Positions 27,092 through 35,682 of a DNA stretch of 64,000 nucleotides are shown here, in pieces (the stretch's first letter is position 1; every line of letters begins with the position of its first letter). Position numbers and translations under genes: made by a program. The stretch comes from Shimia sp. (GTDB lineage: Bacteria; Pseudomonadota; Alphaproteobacteria; Rhodobacterales; Rhodobacteraceae), in contig NZ_JAKVCW010000011.1 in the NCBI RefSeq assembly GCF_022448905.1, positions 62,001 through 126,000 on the forward strand. Direction: 5' to 3'. Under the pieces are notes generated by a model. The model was not told the origin of the DNA and did no database searches. It saw nothing but the letters and a program-made list of their open reading frames with translations.

Positions 27092-27155
27092 ATCCGCTTG
27101 ACGCTTTCCTAATTGCACCCCACCGTGCCCATCGCACTTTTGGGGAGGCGCTATC

Positions 27156-27962
27156 ATGGCCACAATCACAGCCAAGGACATCGACACCTACCAACAGGAC
27201 GGCGTTGTCCTGATCCGGGGATTGTTTGCCGATCACGTCGAGACCCTGCGCAAGGGCGTCGAACGCAACCTTGCAGAGCCCGGCCCCTATGCGTCTAACA
27301 ACGAAAAAGCAGGCCAAACCGGCCGCTTCTTTGACGACTACTGCAACTGGCAGCGCATCCCCGAATTCCAAGAGGTGATCGAAACCTCGAAGGCCGCCGA
27401 GGTCGCCGCGCAACTGATGCAATCCAACACAGTCCAAATGTTCCACGACCATGTCCTGGTGAAAGAACCCGGCACCTCGATGGCCACCCCCTGGCACACC
27501 GACGGGCCGTATTACTTTGTCGAAGGCCAGCAAACCATCAGCTTCTGGTCGCCGCTTGATCCGGTGAAAGACGCCACCCTGCGCATGGTCGCAGGCAGCC
27601 ACAAATGGGAAAAGCCGGTCCTGCCCACCCGCTGGGTTTCCGAGGAAAGCTTCTTCCCCAACAAAGACGACTACATGCCGATCCCTGATCCCGACGCCGA
27701 AGGCATGCGCGTTTTAGAGTGGGAAATGGAACCCGGCGACGCGGTGGCCTTCAACTACCACATCCTGCACGGCGCGCGTGGCAACACCGCCACCCAACGC
27801 CGCCGCGCCTTTTCCCTGCGCCTTCTTGGGGATGATGCCCGCTATGTGGACCGCCCCGGCCCCACGTCTCCACCGTTCCCGGGCCACGATATGACACAAG
27901 GCCAAAAGCTGCGCGAAGACTGGTTCCCGATGCTGTGGCCCCGCACCTCGAAACAATCCTAG
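27156..27962 (+). CDS. phytanoyl-CoA dioxygenase (PhyH) family protein
   Basis: 268 residues of the Fe(II)/2-oxoglutarate PhyH family. The metal-binding HxD is in PWHTDGPYYFVEGQQTISFWSPLD, the distal His in NYHILHGARGN, and the 2-oxoglutarate-binding Arg in RRRAFSLRLLGDDARYVDRP. The family hydroxylates phytanoyl-CoA, ectoine-type compounds or other substrates; the one here is unknown. It lies 64 bases after the IclR gene, in the same direction, so it may be an IclR target. GGGGAGG precedes the ATG. Confidence 0.88.
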   Translation: MATITAKDIDTYQQDGVVLIRGLFADHVETLRKGVERNLAEPGPYASNNEKAGQTGRFFDDYCNWQRIPEFQEVIETSKAAEVAAQLMQSNTVQMFHDHVLVKEPGTSMATPWHTDGPYYFVEGQQTISFWSPLDPVKDATLRMVAGSHKWEKPVLPTRWVSEESFFPNKDDYMPIPDPDAEGMRVLEWEMEPGDAVAFNYHILHGARGNTATQRRRAFSLRLLGDDARYVDRPGPTSPPFPGHDMTQGQKLREDWFPMLWPRTSKQS

Positions 27963-28050
27963 GCAAAAACGCGCAAAGCCCTATTCTCGTCAAAGGTTTG
28001 TCAGGGTTTCTCTGCAACCCTGCCGCCTGACAACATAGGAACGCGCTTTT

Positions 28051-28641
28051 ATGAACCTCTTTGCCGCCGGCCTTCTGGCCTTCACCGCCAATACCACTGC
28101 GCCCGCGCAAGCCCCAACCACCAGTGCAGCACCGCCCGCCCCCACTGTTGTAGACAGCGGATACTGGTCCTACGGCTCTTGGCAAGTGGTTGCGGAAACC
28201 ATCGACACCGGCGAAGACCTGCGCCGCACCTGCACCGCCTTCACCGGTGGCGACGGCAACCCCACCCTGAGCGTGGAAATCAGCAACGGCGACGCCGGTC
28301 CCCCTCACTTTTTCCCAAGCGTCGAAGTGCGTGAAAGCGCCTTTCGCGGACACCCCACCGTGATGCAGGACGCCCAGGCCATCTACATCCGCTTTGATGA
28401 TGAAGACAGCATGGACGCCGTGGTCACCGGCTACTTTGACGAAGAGGGCTTTGCCCAAGCGACCTTCCGTTTTGACCACCCAGACAGCCAATGGGTGCTT
28501 CGCGCCATGCGCAAAAACGGCCAACTCGACACCGTGGTTGGCGGGCACGTCTTCGCCACCTTTTTCCTGGGCGGCTTCACCGCGTCCTATGTGAAAGCCA
28601 TGGACGAATGTGGCTTCACCGGCGCGGGCGTCGTGGACTAA
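28051..28641 (+). CDS. exported hypothetical protein, 196 residues
   Basis: A weak signal peptide or anchor (LFAAGLLAFTANTTAPAQA) is followed by a Pro/Ala/Thr-rich linker, then a beta-rich domain. That domain starts YWSYGSWQVVAETIDTGEDLRRTCTAFTGGDGNPTLSVEI, which recalls the opening of IalB-like invasion-associated proteins (W..C.A...G). Two cysteines (after RRT and in MDECGF) could form a disulfide. No catalytic motif is seen. The gene seems to stand alone with a hairpin behind it. Confidence 0.75.
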   Translation: MNLFAAGLLAFTANTTAPAQAPTTSAAPPAPTVVDSGYWSYGSWQVVAETIDTGEDLRRTCTAFTGGDGNPTLSVEISNGDAGPPHFFPSVEVRESAFRGHPTVMQDAQAIYIRFDDEDSMDAVVTGYFDEEGFAQATFRFDHPDSQWVLRAMRKNGQLDTVVGGHVFATFFLGGFTASYVKAMDECGFTGAGVVD

Positions 28642-28647
28642 TCCAGA

Positions 28648-28681
28648 ACAAAAAACGGCCCCGCCGTTTCAGGCGAGGCCG
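28648..28681 (-). terminator. terminator of yqeY
   Basis: A 10-bp stem with one mismatch (CGGCCTCGCC on the minus strand) is followed by TTTTTT on the minus strand, 23 bases after the yqeY stop. It may also serve the convergent hypothetical gene. Confidence 0.75.
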
Positions 28682-28703
28682 CTTCAAATCTCAAGCGATC
28701 ATC

Positions 28704-29174
28704 TTAGCCGTTTGCGAGTTGATCTTTGACCATCGGGCCGACTTTGCCAAAATCCATCTGGCCGGTGTATTTCGCCTTCAGCGCGCCCATGACCTTGCCC
28801 ATGTCACGGATGGACTCCGCGCCAACCTCAGCCACCGCCGCCTTCACAGCTTCGACAATCTCGTCATCGCTGAGCTGCTTGGGCAGGAATTCCTCGATGA
28901 TGGTGATTTCGGACAGTTCCCGCTCCGCCAGGTCCAGACGGCCACCCTCTTCATAAGTGCGCGCGCTTTCCTGTCGTTGCTTCACCATCTTGGCGAGAAT
29001 CGACAGGATATCCGCGTCCGACACACCGCTGCCGCCTTCTTCGCCTTCGCCACGCGCCGCAATGTCACGATCTTTGATCGCAGCCATGATCAGACGCAAA
29101 GTAGAAAGCCGGTCCGCCGCGCGGTCACGCATCGCCTGTTTCAGCGCGCTGTTGATGTCTTCTCTGAGTGCCAT
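28704..29174 (-). CDS. GatB/YqeY domain protein
   Basis: 156 residues, the stand-alone YqeY form: LREDINSALKQAMRDRAADRLSTLRLIMAAIKDRDI, then DADILSILAKMVKQRQESARTYEEGGR and the C-terminal GatB-like tail with LPKQLSDDEI and MGKVMGALKAKYTGQMDFGKVGPMVKDQL. The domain resembles the tRNA-binding tail of the GatB amidotransferase subunit; the role of the free form is not settled. The ATG at 29174 is preferred over a TTG at 29186. It is divergent from carA. Confidence 0.92.
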   Translation of the reverse strand: MALREDINSALKQAMRDRAADRLSTLRLIMAAIKDRDIAARGEGEEGGSGVSDADILSILAKMVKQRQESARTYEEGGRLDLAERELSEITIIEEFLPKQLSDDEIVEAVKAAVAEVGAESIRDMGKVMGALKAKYTGQMDFGKVGPMVKDQLANG

Positions 29175-29297
29175 TCTTCTTGCCAATTGCTGTCAAACAT
29201 AAGCATGCGACCTTATATAAACGCCTCGCGACTCGCAACCATCGCGTTTTTTGACCAAACCCTTTAAAATAAGGGGTCACTGAGAACACACATCTGC

Positions 29298-29326
29298 TTG
29301 ACGCCCGCCGCCCAGCGACATATGCA
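29298..29326 (+). promoter_or_regulatory. candidate sigma-70 promoter of carA
   Basis: TTGACG (29298-29303), a 17-base spacer, then TATGCA (29321-29326), which gives a leader of roughly 25 bases before the carA ATG. The -10 box is only a partial match. Confidence 0.4.
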
Positions 29327-29356
29327 TCGGCCAATTTGCCAGCCGGAGACTCGCCC

Positions 29357-30511
29357 ATGACCGCATCGACCCCCGATCACCCGACCGCCTGCCTCGCTCT
29401 TGCTGATGGCACTCTGTTTTACGGACGTGGCTTTGGCGCCACCGGCGAAACAGTGGCGGAGCTCTGCTTTAACACCGCCATGACCGGCTATCAGGAAATC
29501 ATGACCGACCCGTCTTACGCGGGCCAGGTTGTGACCTTCACCTTCCCTCACATCGGCAACACCGGCGTAAACCCGGAAGATGATGAAACCGCCGATCCGG
29601 TGGCGGAGGGCATGGTTGTGAAATGGGACCCAACCGAGCCATCCAACTGGCGCTCCGTAAACACACTGTCTGACTGGCTCGCGTCCCGGAACCGCATTGC
29701 CATTGGCGGCATCGATACCCGCCGCCTGACCCGCGCGATCCGCCAACAAGGCGCGCCACACGTCGCACTGGCCCACAACCCGGATGGCGCGTTTGACACC
29801 GAAGCGCTGGTCGCAAAGGCACGCGCCTTCTCCGGTCTCGAAGGTCTGGATCTGGCCAAAGAAGTCACTTGCGCTCAAAGCTATCACTGGAACGAAATGC
29901 GCTGGGCCTGGCCGGATGGCTACCCAAAGCTGACCGAGCCAAAGCACAAGGTTGTGGCTGTCGATTTTGGCGCCAAACGCAACATCCTGCGCTGCCTGGC
30001 CTCTGTGGGCTGTGACGTGACCGTCCTGCCAGCAACAGCCACCGCCGAAGAGGTGCTCGCGCACAACCCGGATGGCGTTTTCTTGTCCAACGGCCCGGGC
30101 GACCCGGCGGCCACCGGCGCATACGCTGTACCGATGATCCAAGACGTGTTGAAAGCCGACATTCCAGTGTTTGGCATCTGCCTGGGTCACCAAATGCTGG
30201 CGCTCGCGCTGGGGGCAAAGACCGTGAAAATGAACCACGGCCACCACGGGGCAAACCACCCGGTGAAAGACCACGACACTGGCAAGGTGGAAATCACCTC
30301 GATGAACCACGGCTTTGCAGTGGACGCACAGACCCTGCCCGAAGGTGTGGTAGAATCCCACGTCTCCCTGTTTGACGGCTCCAACTGCGGCATCCGCCTC
30401 GCAGACAAGCCGGTGTTCTCCGTACAGCACCACCCAGAGGCCTCTCCGGGCCCACAGGACAGCTTTTACCTGTTTGAGAACTTCGCCGCCGCCATGGCGG
30501 CGCGCGCCTGA
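29357..30511 (+). CDS. carA: carbamoyl-phosphate synthase small (glutaminase) subunit CarA
   Basis: 384 residues. It hydrolyses glutamine and channels ammonia to CarB for carbamoyl phosphate (arginine and pyrimidine synthesis). The N-terminal CPSase domain has GETVAELCFNTAMTGYQEI and FTFPHIGNTGVN. The class I glutaminase domain has VVAVDFGAKRNILR, SNGPGDPAA, the nucleophile Cys in GICLGHQMLALALGAKT, and the His/Glu of HHPEASPGP. The ATG at 29357 has GGAGA upstream. carB is not in the window, so the two subunit genes are separated here. Confidence 0.95.
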   Translation: MTASTPDHPTACLALADGTLFYGRGFGATGETVAELCFNTAMTGYQEIMTDPSYAGQVVTFTFPHIGNTGVNPEDDETADPVAEGMVVKWDPTEPSNWRSVNTLSDWLASRNRIAIGGIDTRRLTRAIRQQGAPHVALAHNPDGAFDTEALVAKARAFSGLEGLDLAKEVTCAQSYHWNEMRWAWPDGYPKLTEPKHKVVAVDFGAKRNILRCLASVGCDVTVLPATATAEEVLAHNPDGVFLSNGPGDPAATGAYAVPMIQDVLKADIPVFGICLGHQMLALALGAKTVKMNHGHHGANHPVKDHDTGKVEITSMNHGFAVDAQTLPEGVVESHVSLFDGSNCGIRLADKPVFSVQHHPEASPGPQDSFYLFENFAAAMAARA

Positions 30512-30532
30512 TCCACAGGTAGGGAAAACCCG

Positions 30533-30559
30533 ACGTATGGCGACCCGCTCGCCATACGT
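30533..30559 (+). terminator. hairpin behind carA, probable terminator
   Basis: Arms ACGTATGGCGA and TCGCCATACGT pair perfectly around CCCGC. The following TAACTTTG is a weak U-tract, so strength is uncertain. Confidence 0.6.
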
Positions 30560-30587
30560 TAACTTTGCATTAACCATACACGCACAG

Positions 30588-30608
30588 GCTAAAACAGTAT
30601 GTTTTAGC
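30588..30608. promoter_or_regulatory. perfect palindrome directly upstream of the glycosyltransferase gene
   Basis: Arms GCTAAAACA and TGTTTTAGC around GTA, ending 16 bases before the ATG at 30625. The position fits an operator over the promoter or leader. No T-run follows, so it is not a classic terminator. Confidence 0.5.
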
Positions 30609-30624
30609 GAGTTAGGTGTGCGGT

Positions 30625-32580
30625 ATGGCCACCACGCCTCTTCAGCAGTCTCCCCAACGGCATCATCCGCAGGACGCGGCGCGGCTGCCTTTGGCCCGCG
30701 CGCTGATCGAGGCAGGCTTGGTCACCCCATGGCAGTTGTTCTTCGCCTTGCGTTGCCAATCGTCCTGGAATGCCACCCTCACCGAAATCCTGACCGCCCA
30801 GGGCTGGGTCACACATGCGGCTTTCCGCAGCTTCAAAGCCCGTACCGAAGACCTGCGCCAAGTCGATCTGACCCGCACGCCACCCTCAGAGTCGGCGGCG
30901 CATCTGTTGCCGCCCGCCTTCTGTCTCAAGCACAACGTGTTGCCTTGGGCCAAAATTTCCGGCACCGTCATTTTGGTCACCGGCCGCGCCGATCATCTCG
31001 ATGACCTGCGCGCTGTTTTGCCTCCCCATCTGCGCGAGGCGCTTTTTGCGCTCACCGATGCCAAACAGCTGCGAGCCCATGTCGCCTTACATCACCGCCG
31101 CGCTCTGACCGAAGCCGCCGAGTCGTCTGTGCCGGAAGCGGAGAGTTGCCGCCGCTTTGCCCATGGCACCGCTCTGCGTCACTGCCTGTTTGTCAGCCTG
31201 TTGCTCCTGCTCGTATTTGCCGCCGTGCCCATCCCTAACCTGGCGCTGCACCTGCTTAACTGGTGGACCATTGTGACGCTGTTGGCCGCCACCAGCCTGC
31301 GCATCGCCGCCCTCTGCTTTCACCTCTGGCCCAAAGGTGGCGCCCCACCGATCCCTCCGCTGCGTTGGTCCGCCGCAGCGCCGTTTACGTTGCCCGCCAA
31401 CCTGACCCGCAACGGCCGCCGCGCCCGATTGCCACGCATCTCCGTGATGGTGCCGCTATATCGGGAAACCGAAATCGCCACCGCCCTGATCCGCCGCCTC
31501 ACGCGGCTGACCTATCCCCGAGCCTTGCTCGACGTGGTGTTGGTCCTCGAAGAGAAAGACCAGCTCACCCAAGCCACCATCGCTCAAACCCGCCTGCCCC
31601 GTTGGATGCGTGTGGTCGAGGTGCCCACCGGCTCCGGCATCACCACCAAACCCCGCGCCCTCAACTACGCCCTGCCGTTTTGCCGCGGTGAGATCATTGG
31701 CATCTGGGACGCCGAAGATGCCCCCGCGCCGGATCAGCTGGAGCATGTCGCCTATCACTTTGCCCACGCCGGTTCTGATGTGGCCTGCCTGCAAGGGGTG
31801 CTGGACTACTACAACCCCTACACCAACTGGCTGTCACGTTGCTTTGCCATCGAATATGCCGCCTGGTTCCGATTGGTCCTACCAACCCTCACCCGTCTTG
31901 GGTTCCCTGTTCCCTTGGGCGGCACCACGCTGTTTCTACGCCGCGACCTGATCGAAGAGGTCGGTGGCTGGGACAGCCACAACGTCACCGAAGACGCTGA
32001 CCTTGGCATCCGCCTTGCTCGACGTGGCTATCGCACGGAGCTCTTCCCCACGATAACCAAAGAAGAGGCGAACTGCCATGTTATCCCATGGATTCGACAG
32101 CGCTCCCGCTGGCTTAAAGGCTACATGGCCACCTACATCGTGCACATGCGCAACCCGCGCCAGCTATGGCAAGATCTCGGCCCACGGTAATTTCTCGGCT
32201 TCCAGACGCTCTTTCTCTGTACAATCAGCCAGTTTCTTCTGGCGCCCTTCCTGTGGCTGCTTTGGGGGGCCGCCTTTGGCCTGCCTCATCCTCTGACCGA
32301 CACGCTGCCACAAGAAACCCTGCTGATCCTCGTCGCTACGCTCCTGCTGTCCGGCACCACCAACGGCGCGCTCTGGATCACCGCCGTCCACAAGAGCAAA
32401 CGCCCCCGGCTCTACCCGTGGATTTTGTCGATGCTCTTCTACTTCCCGCTTGCCACACTGGCCGCCTACAAGGGCTTGGTCGAAATGGTACTCGCGCCAT
32501 TTTATTGGGACAAAACCAGCCACGGCAAAACCGCCGAGGCCGTCGACCACAGCACCTGTCACGCCAGCAACACCGACTGA
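30625..32580 (+). pseudogene. family 2 glycosyltransferase with N-terminal GspE-like domain, interrupted by an in-frame TAA
   Basis: One frame of 652 codons with a TAA at 32188-32190 (codon 522). Residues ~15-115 resemble the N-terminal domain of type II secretion ATPases (RALIEAGLVTPWQLFFALRCQSSWNATLTEIL). Two membrane helices follow (~180-235). The processive GT2 core comes next: ISVMVPLYRE, WDAEDAPAPDQLE, TEDADLGIRLARRGY and QRSRWLKGYMATY. After the stop the same frame continues FLGFQTLFLCTISQFLLAPFLW, two more membrane segments and a TGA at 32578. The catalytic core is upstream of the stop, so a truncated protein could survive, but it would lack the final membrane helices. A Lys or Gln codon at the stop is plausible. 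Product unknown. Confidence 0.72.
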
Positions 32581-33219
32581 CTAGTCAGAGTTTTCCTGCT
32601 TCAGACGGGTCACAAAAGCCGTCGAAATATGCGCGCGCAAGGCCGCATCCGCCGCATCGCCATCGCGTGCGGTGATCGCATCCACAATCGCCTGATGCTC
32701 CACCAACGTGTCCTCACCGCGACCCTCCACCGCAATCGAGGTGGTCGCCATCAAAGCCATTGAGCGGTGCACCAGGTCCAGCTGTTGCACCAGATACCGG
32801 TTGTGGCTCGCCAGATGGATTTGCTTGTGGAACCGCCGATTTGACCGGGCGAGAGCGGAAGAGTCGTCCACGCGTTCCTTGTCCGCATCCACCATATCTT
32901 GCAGCACTTTGACCTCTTCTGTGGTCGCATGATGTGCCGCCAATCGCGCCGCCAGCCCTTCTAACTCGCCCCGCACGACATAGAGCTCCGCCATCTGGTT
33001 GTGATCCAACGAGTTCACAATCAGGCTGCGCCCATCTCGCGCCAAAAGCGACTGCGTCTCCAGCCGCTGCAACGCCTCCCGGATCGGGGTGCGTGACATG
33101 CCAAACCGCTCCGCCAGATCGCTCTCCACCAGCCGATCCCCCGGCTTAAAAACGCCCACATCAATCGCTTCCAAAATCAGCGTGTAGGCATCTTTGTTCG
33201 GGCGTGTCGTCTGCGACAT
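32581..33219 (-). CDS. GntR-family regulator with FCD domain
   Basis: 212 residues. The N-terminal winged helix is KPGDRLVESDLAERFGMSRTPIREALQRLETQSLL. The C-terminal all-helical FCD ligand domain contains metal-ligand-type residues (RSNRRFHKQIHLASHNRYLVQQL and EHQAIVDAITARDGDAADAALRAHI). FadR-subfamily regulators respond to carboxylates or related metabolites. The stop codon directly abuts the end of the convergent glycosyltransferase reading frame. The gene is divergent from the HAD nucleotidase, which may be a target. Confidence 0.92.
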   Translation of the reverse strand: MSQTTRPNKDAYTLILEAIDVGVFKPGDRLVESDLAERFGMSRTPIREALQRLETQSLLARDGRSLIVNSLDHNQMAELYVVRGELEGLAARLAAHHATTEEVKVLQDMVDADKERVDDSSALARSNRRFHKQIHLASHNRYLVQQLDLVHRSMALMATTSIAVEGRGEDTLVEHQAIVDAITARDGDAADAALRAHISTAFVTRLKQENSD

Positions 33220-33345
33220 GTGGCGCGATCCTTTATTGTCCTGCGGGCCAGACTACGCGCTGCGCCAATTGATGCAACCCCAACGACACATTGAAAAAAC
33301 CCATTCCCCGTTGCGTCAGACCACCACCATGCGTATCACGCCCGT

Positions 33346-33990
33346 ATGCCAAAGCAGTCTTTCTCACATGTCTCCACTTGGGTGTTTGATCTCGACAACA
33401 CCCTCTACCCGCCTGAAGCCCGTCTGTTTGATCAGATCGAGGTGCGGATGACCGACTATGTGATGAAGGCCTTGGGCGTGGACCGCCCCAAAGCCAACCA
33501 GCTACGCCAAGACTACTGGGCGCGCTACGGCACCACGCTCACTGGCCTGATGCGCGAGCATGACGTGGACCCGGCGCCCTATCTGGTCGACGTGCATGAC
33601 ATCTCGCTCGATCATCTGGAGGCCGACGGCCTGCTGGCGCAATACATCAAAGAATTGCCCGGCCGTTGCATTGTCTACACCAACGGCACCGCGCCTTACG
33701 CCGAACGCGTGCTTGCCGCGCGCGGCCTCGACGGGCTGTTTGATGCAATCTACGGCGTGGAACACGCCAACTTCCTGCCCAAGCCCGAACGCGCCGCTTT
33801 TGAGACCATATTCACGAAAGACGGCGTCGACACCAAAACCGCCGCCATGTTCGAAGACGATCCACGCAACCTGCAAGCGCCCCATGACATGGGCATGCGC
33901 ACCGTGCACGTCGCCCCGGAACCGCTGGACCACGACCACATCCATTTTCACACCGACGACCTGCCGACGTTTCTGTCAAAACTGCGCTAA
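33346..33990 (+). CDS. HAD-family pyrimidine 5'-nucleotidase (SDT1-like)
   Basis: 214 residues. HAD motif I is in WVFDLDNTLYPPEARLF, motif II in VYTNGTAPYAERVL, motif III Lys in LPKPERAAFETIF, and motif IV in MFEDDPRNLQAPHDMGMRTVHV. The sequence style YPPEARLFDQIEVRMTDYV matches the yeast SDT1 / pyrimidine 5'-nucleotidase group, which hydrolyses UMP, CMP or modified nucleotides. No Shine-Dalgarno is obvious before the ATG at 33346. A hairpin follows the stop. Confidence 0.9.
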   Translation: MPKQSFSHVSTWVFDLDNTLYPPEARLFDQIEVRMTDYVMKALGVDRPKANQLRQDYWARYGTTLTGLMREHDVDPAPYLVDVHDISLDHLEADGLLAQYIKELPGRCIVYTNGTAPYAERVLAARGLDGLFDAIYGVEHANFLPKPERAAFETIFTKDGVDTKTAAMFEDDPRNLQAPHDMGMRTVHVAPEPLDHDHIHFHTDDLPTFLSKLR

Positions 33991-34001
33991 AAGTCGGGGC
34001 G

Positions 34002-34036
34002 GGCATCTCGTCGCACTGCGACAAGGTGCCAGTTTT
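34002..34036 (+). terminator. probable terminator of the nucleotidase gene
   Basis: A two-part hairpin, GGCATC with GGTGCC outside and GTCGC with GCGAC inside, is followed by AGTTTT. The rest of the gap to 34207 shows nothing I can identify. Confidence 0.6.
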
Positions 34037-34207
34037 AAAGATGCAGCCCGGATGCATATCTAACCCACGCGGCAGGAGAGCCTTTCTGACAGATCTGAGG
34101 GATCAGGGGAAGCGCGGCAGTGTCGTGTCCCACAGTGCTAACTCTTAGCGTTATCCTCCCTGTTCCCCGCGTCCACCCCGGCGCGGGCCCTGTAAAGGAC
34201 TGTCCTC

Positions 34208-34414
34208 ATGAGCCTCGCCTCTGCGTCTGACATTTCCACCCCAAAAACCAAAACCAAACTGGACCCGGCCACCTGGGTTTGGGCCGGCATCGCCCTGCTC
34301 GTGGCGCTTTGGGGCACCTCGATTGTCCTGTTCGGTATTCCCGGGCTCTACATGCCTGCTGTGGCCCTGGTCCCTGTGATCTACCTCGCATTGGTGCTGA
34401 TTTCCCGAGGGTGA
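34208..34414 (+). CDS. 68-residue membrane protein
   Basis: A short soluble start (residues 1-20, Ser/Thr/Lys-rich) is followed by two hydrophobic helices, WAGIALLVALWGTSIVLFGIPGLYMPAVALVPVIYLALVLISRG. No known motif. The gene is 62 bases before the UbiH-type hydroxylase gene and points the same way, so it may be co-transcribed. Short length and lack of a family make it moderately certain. Confidence 0.6.
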   Translation: MSLASASDISTPKTKTKLDPATWVWAGIALLVALWGTSIVLFGIPGLYMPAVALVPVIYLALVLISRG

Positions 34415-34476
34415 CATTTCATCCCCTTGGAACCGGTTTCAGCCAGGCGTAAGGTGCCGCGCAGGAGGCCTTTGCC

Positions 34477-35679
34477 ATGACTGAGACACCCCAAGTGGAC
34501 ATCCTGATTTCCGGCGGCGGCATCGCCGGATTGACTGCCGCCGCCGCCTTTGGCGCTGCCGGATTTTCCGTGCAATGCGTCGACCCGGCCCCGCCCGTGA
34601 CCGAGCGGGACGCCGCTGGTGCGGACATGCGCACGACCGCCTTCCTGCAACCGGCCCGCACGCTTCTGGAAGAGGCCGGCCTCTGGCAACGTCTCGATGC
34701 CCACGCCGCCCCGTTGCAAATCATGCGCATCGTCGATGCCGGTGGAGAAGTTGCCGAGCCGCGCATCGTGAAAGACTTCGACGCCTCCGACATCTCCGAA
34801 CAGCCCTTTGGCTGGAACCTGCCCAACTGGCTGTTGCGCCGCGAAATGATCGCCCGACTGGAAGAGCTGCCCAATGTCGATCTGCGCATGGGCTGTGGCA
34901 CCACCACGCTGTTCACCCGCACACATGAAGCGCGCGTCGGCCTCTCCGATGGCAGCCAAACCCGTGCCCGTCTGGTGATCGCCGCGGATGGCCGCAACTC
35001 CCCGATGCGCGAGGCCGCAGGCATCGGCACCAAAACCACGCGCTATGGGCAAAAAGCCCTGGCGCTGGCGGTGACCCACCCAATCCCCCACGCCAATGTC
35101 TCCACCGAAATCCACCGCTCCGGCGGGCCTTTCACTCTGGTGCCACTGCCCGACCACAACGGCATGCCGTCGTCGGCTCTGGTTTGGATGGAACGTGGTC
35201 CGCGTGCCCAAGAACTCTTCGCAATGGAGAAGGCCGAGTTTGAGGCCGAAATGACAGAGCGCAGCTGCGCTCTCTTTGGCCCCCTCACGCTGGCGTCCAA
35301 CCGCACCATCTGGCCAATCATCTCGCAATCCGCCGACCGGCTCTACAGCCAACGCCTCGCGCTGGTGGCTGAGGCTGCCCACGTCGTGCCCCCCATCGGC
35401 GCGCAAGGTCTGAACATGAGTTTGGGTGACATGCGCGTCCTGCTGGAACTCGCCAAAGCCGACCCCGCCGATCTGGGCAGTGAGCGCATGCTGGAACGCT
35501 ACCACCGCAAACGCTTCACCGAGGTCAAACTGCGCGTGAAAGGCATCGACATGCTCAACCGTGCCTCCATGGCCGAAGCGCAACCGCTACGCAACGCCCG
35601 CGCGCTAGGCCTCAACGCACTCTATTCGCTGGCACCGGTGCGCAAAACGCTAATGCAAATGGGGCTGGGCGTGCGCTGA
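34477..35679 (+). CDS. FAD-dependent UbiH/UbiF/Coq6-family hydroxylase
   Basis: 400 residues. The FAD dinucleotide motif is SGGGIAGLTAAAAFGAAG, the DG motif is LVIAADGRNSPMREAAGI, and the second FAD motif reads LALVAEAAHVVPPIGAQGLNMSLGD. In most relatives the last motif begins with Gly-Asp (GDAAH); here it is Ala-Glu, although Glu can still hold the ribityl chain. The family hydroxylates the ubiquinone ring, so with ubiA at the window start this probably belongs to ubiquinone synthesis; which ring position cannot be told. AGGAGG precedes the ATG. The stop is 3 bases before the M50 peptidase start. Confidence 0.9.
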   Translation: MTETPQVDILISGGGIAGLTAAAAFGAAGFSVQCVDPAPPVTERDAAGADMRTTAFLQPARTLLEEAGLWQRLDAHAAPLQIMRIVDAGGEVAEPRIVKDFDASDISEQPFGWNLPNWLLRREMIARLEELPNVDLRMGCGTTTLFTRTHEARVGLSDGSQTRARLVIAADGRNSPMREAAGIGTKTTRYGQKALALAVTHPIPHANVSTEIHRSGGPFTLVPLPDHNGMPSSALVWMERGPRAQELFAMEKAEFEAEMTERSCALFGPLTLASNRTIWPIISQSADRLYSQRLALVAEAAHVVPPIGAQGLNMSLGDMRVLLELAKADPADLGSERMLERYHRKRFTEVKLRVKGIDMLNRASMAEAQPLRNARALGLNALYSLAPVRKTLMQMGLGVR

Positions 35680-35682
35680 TCC

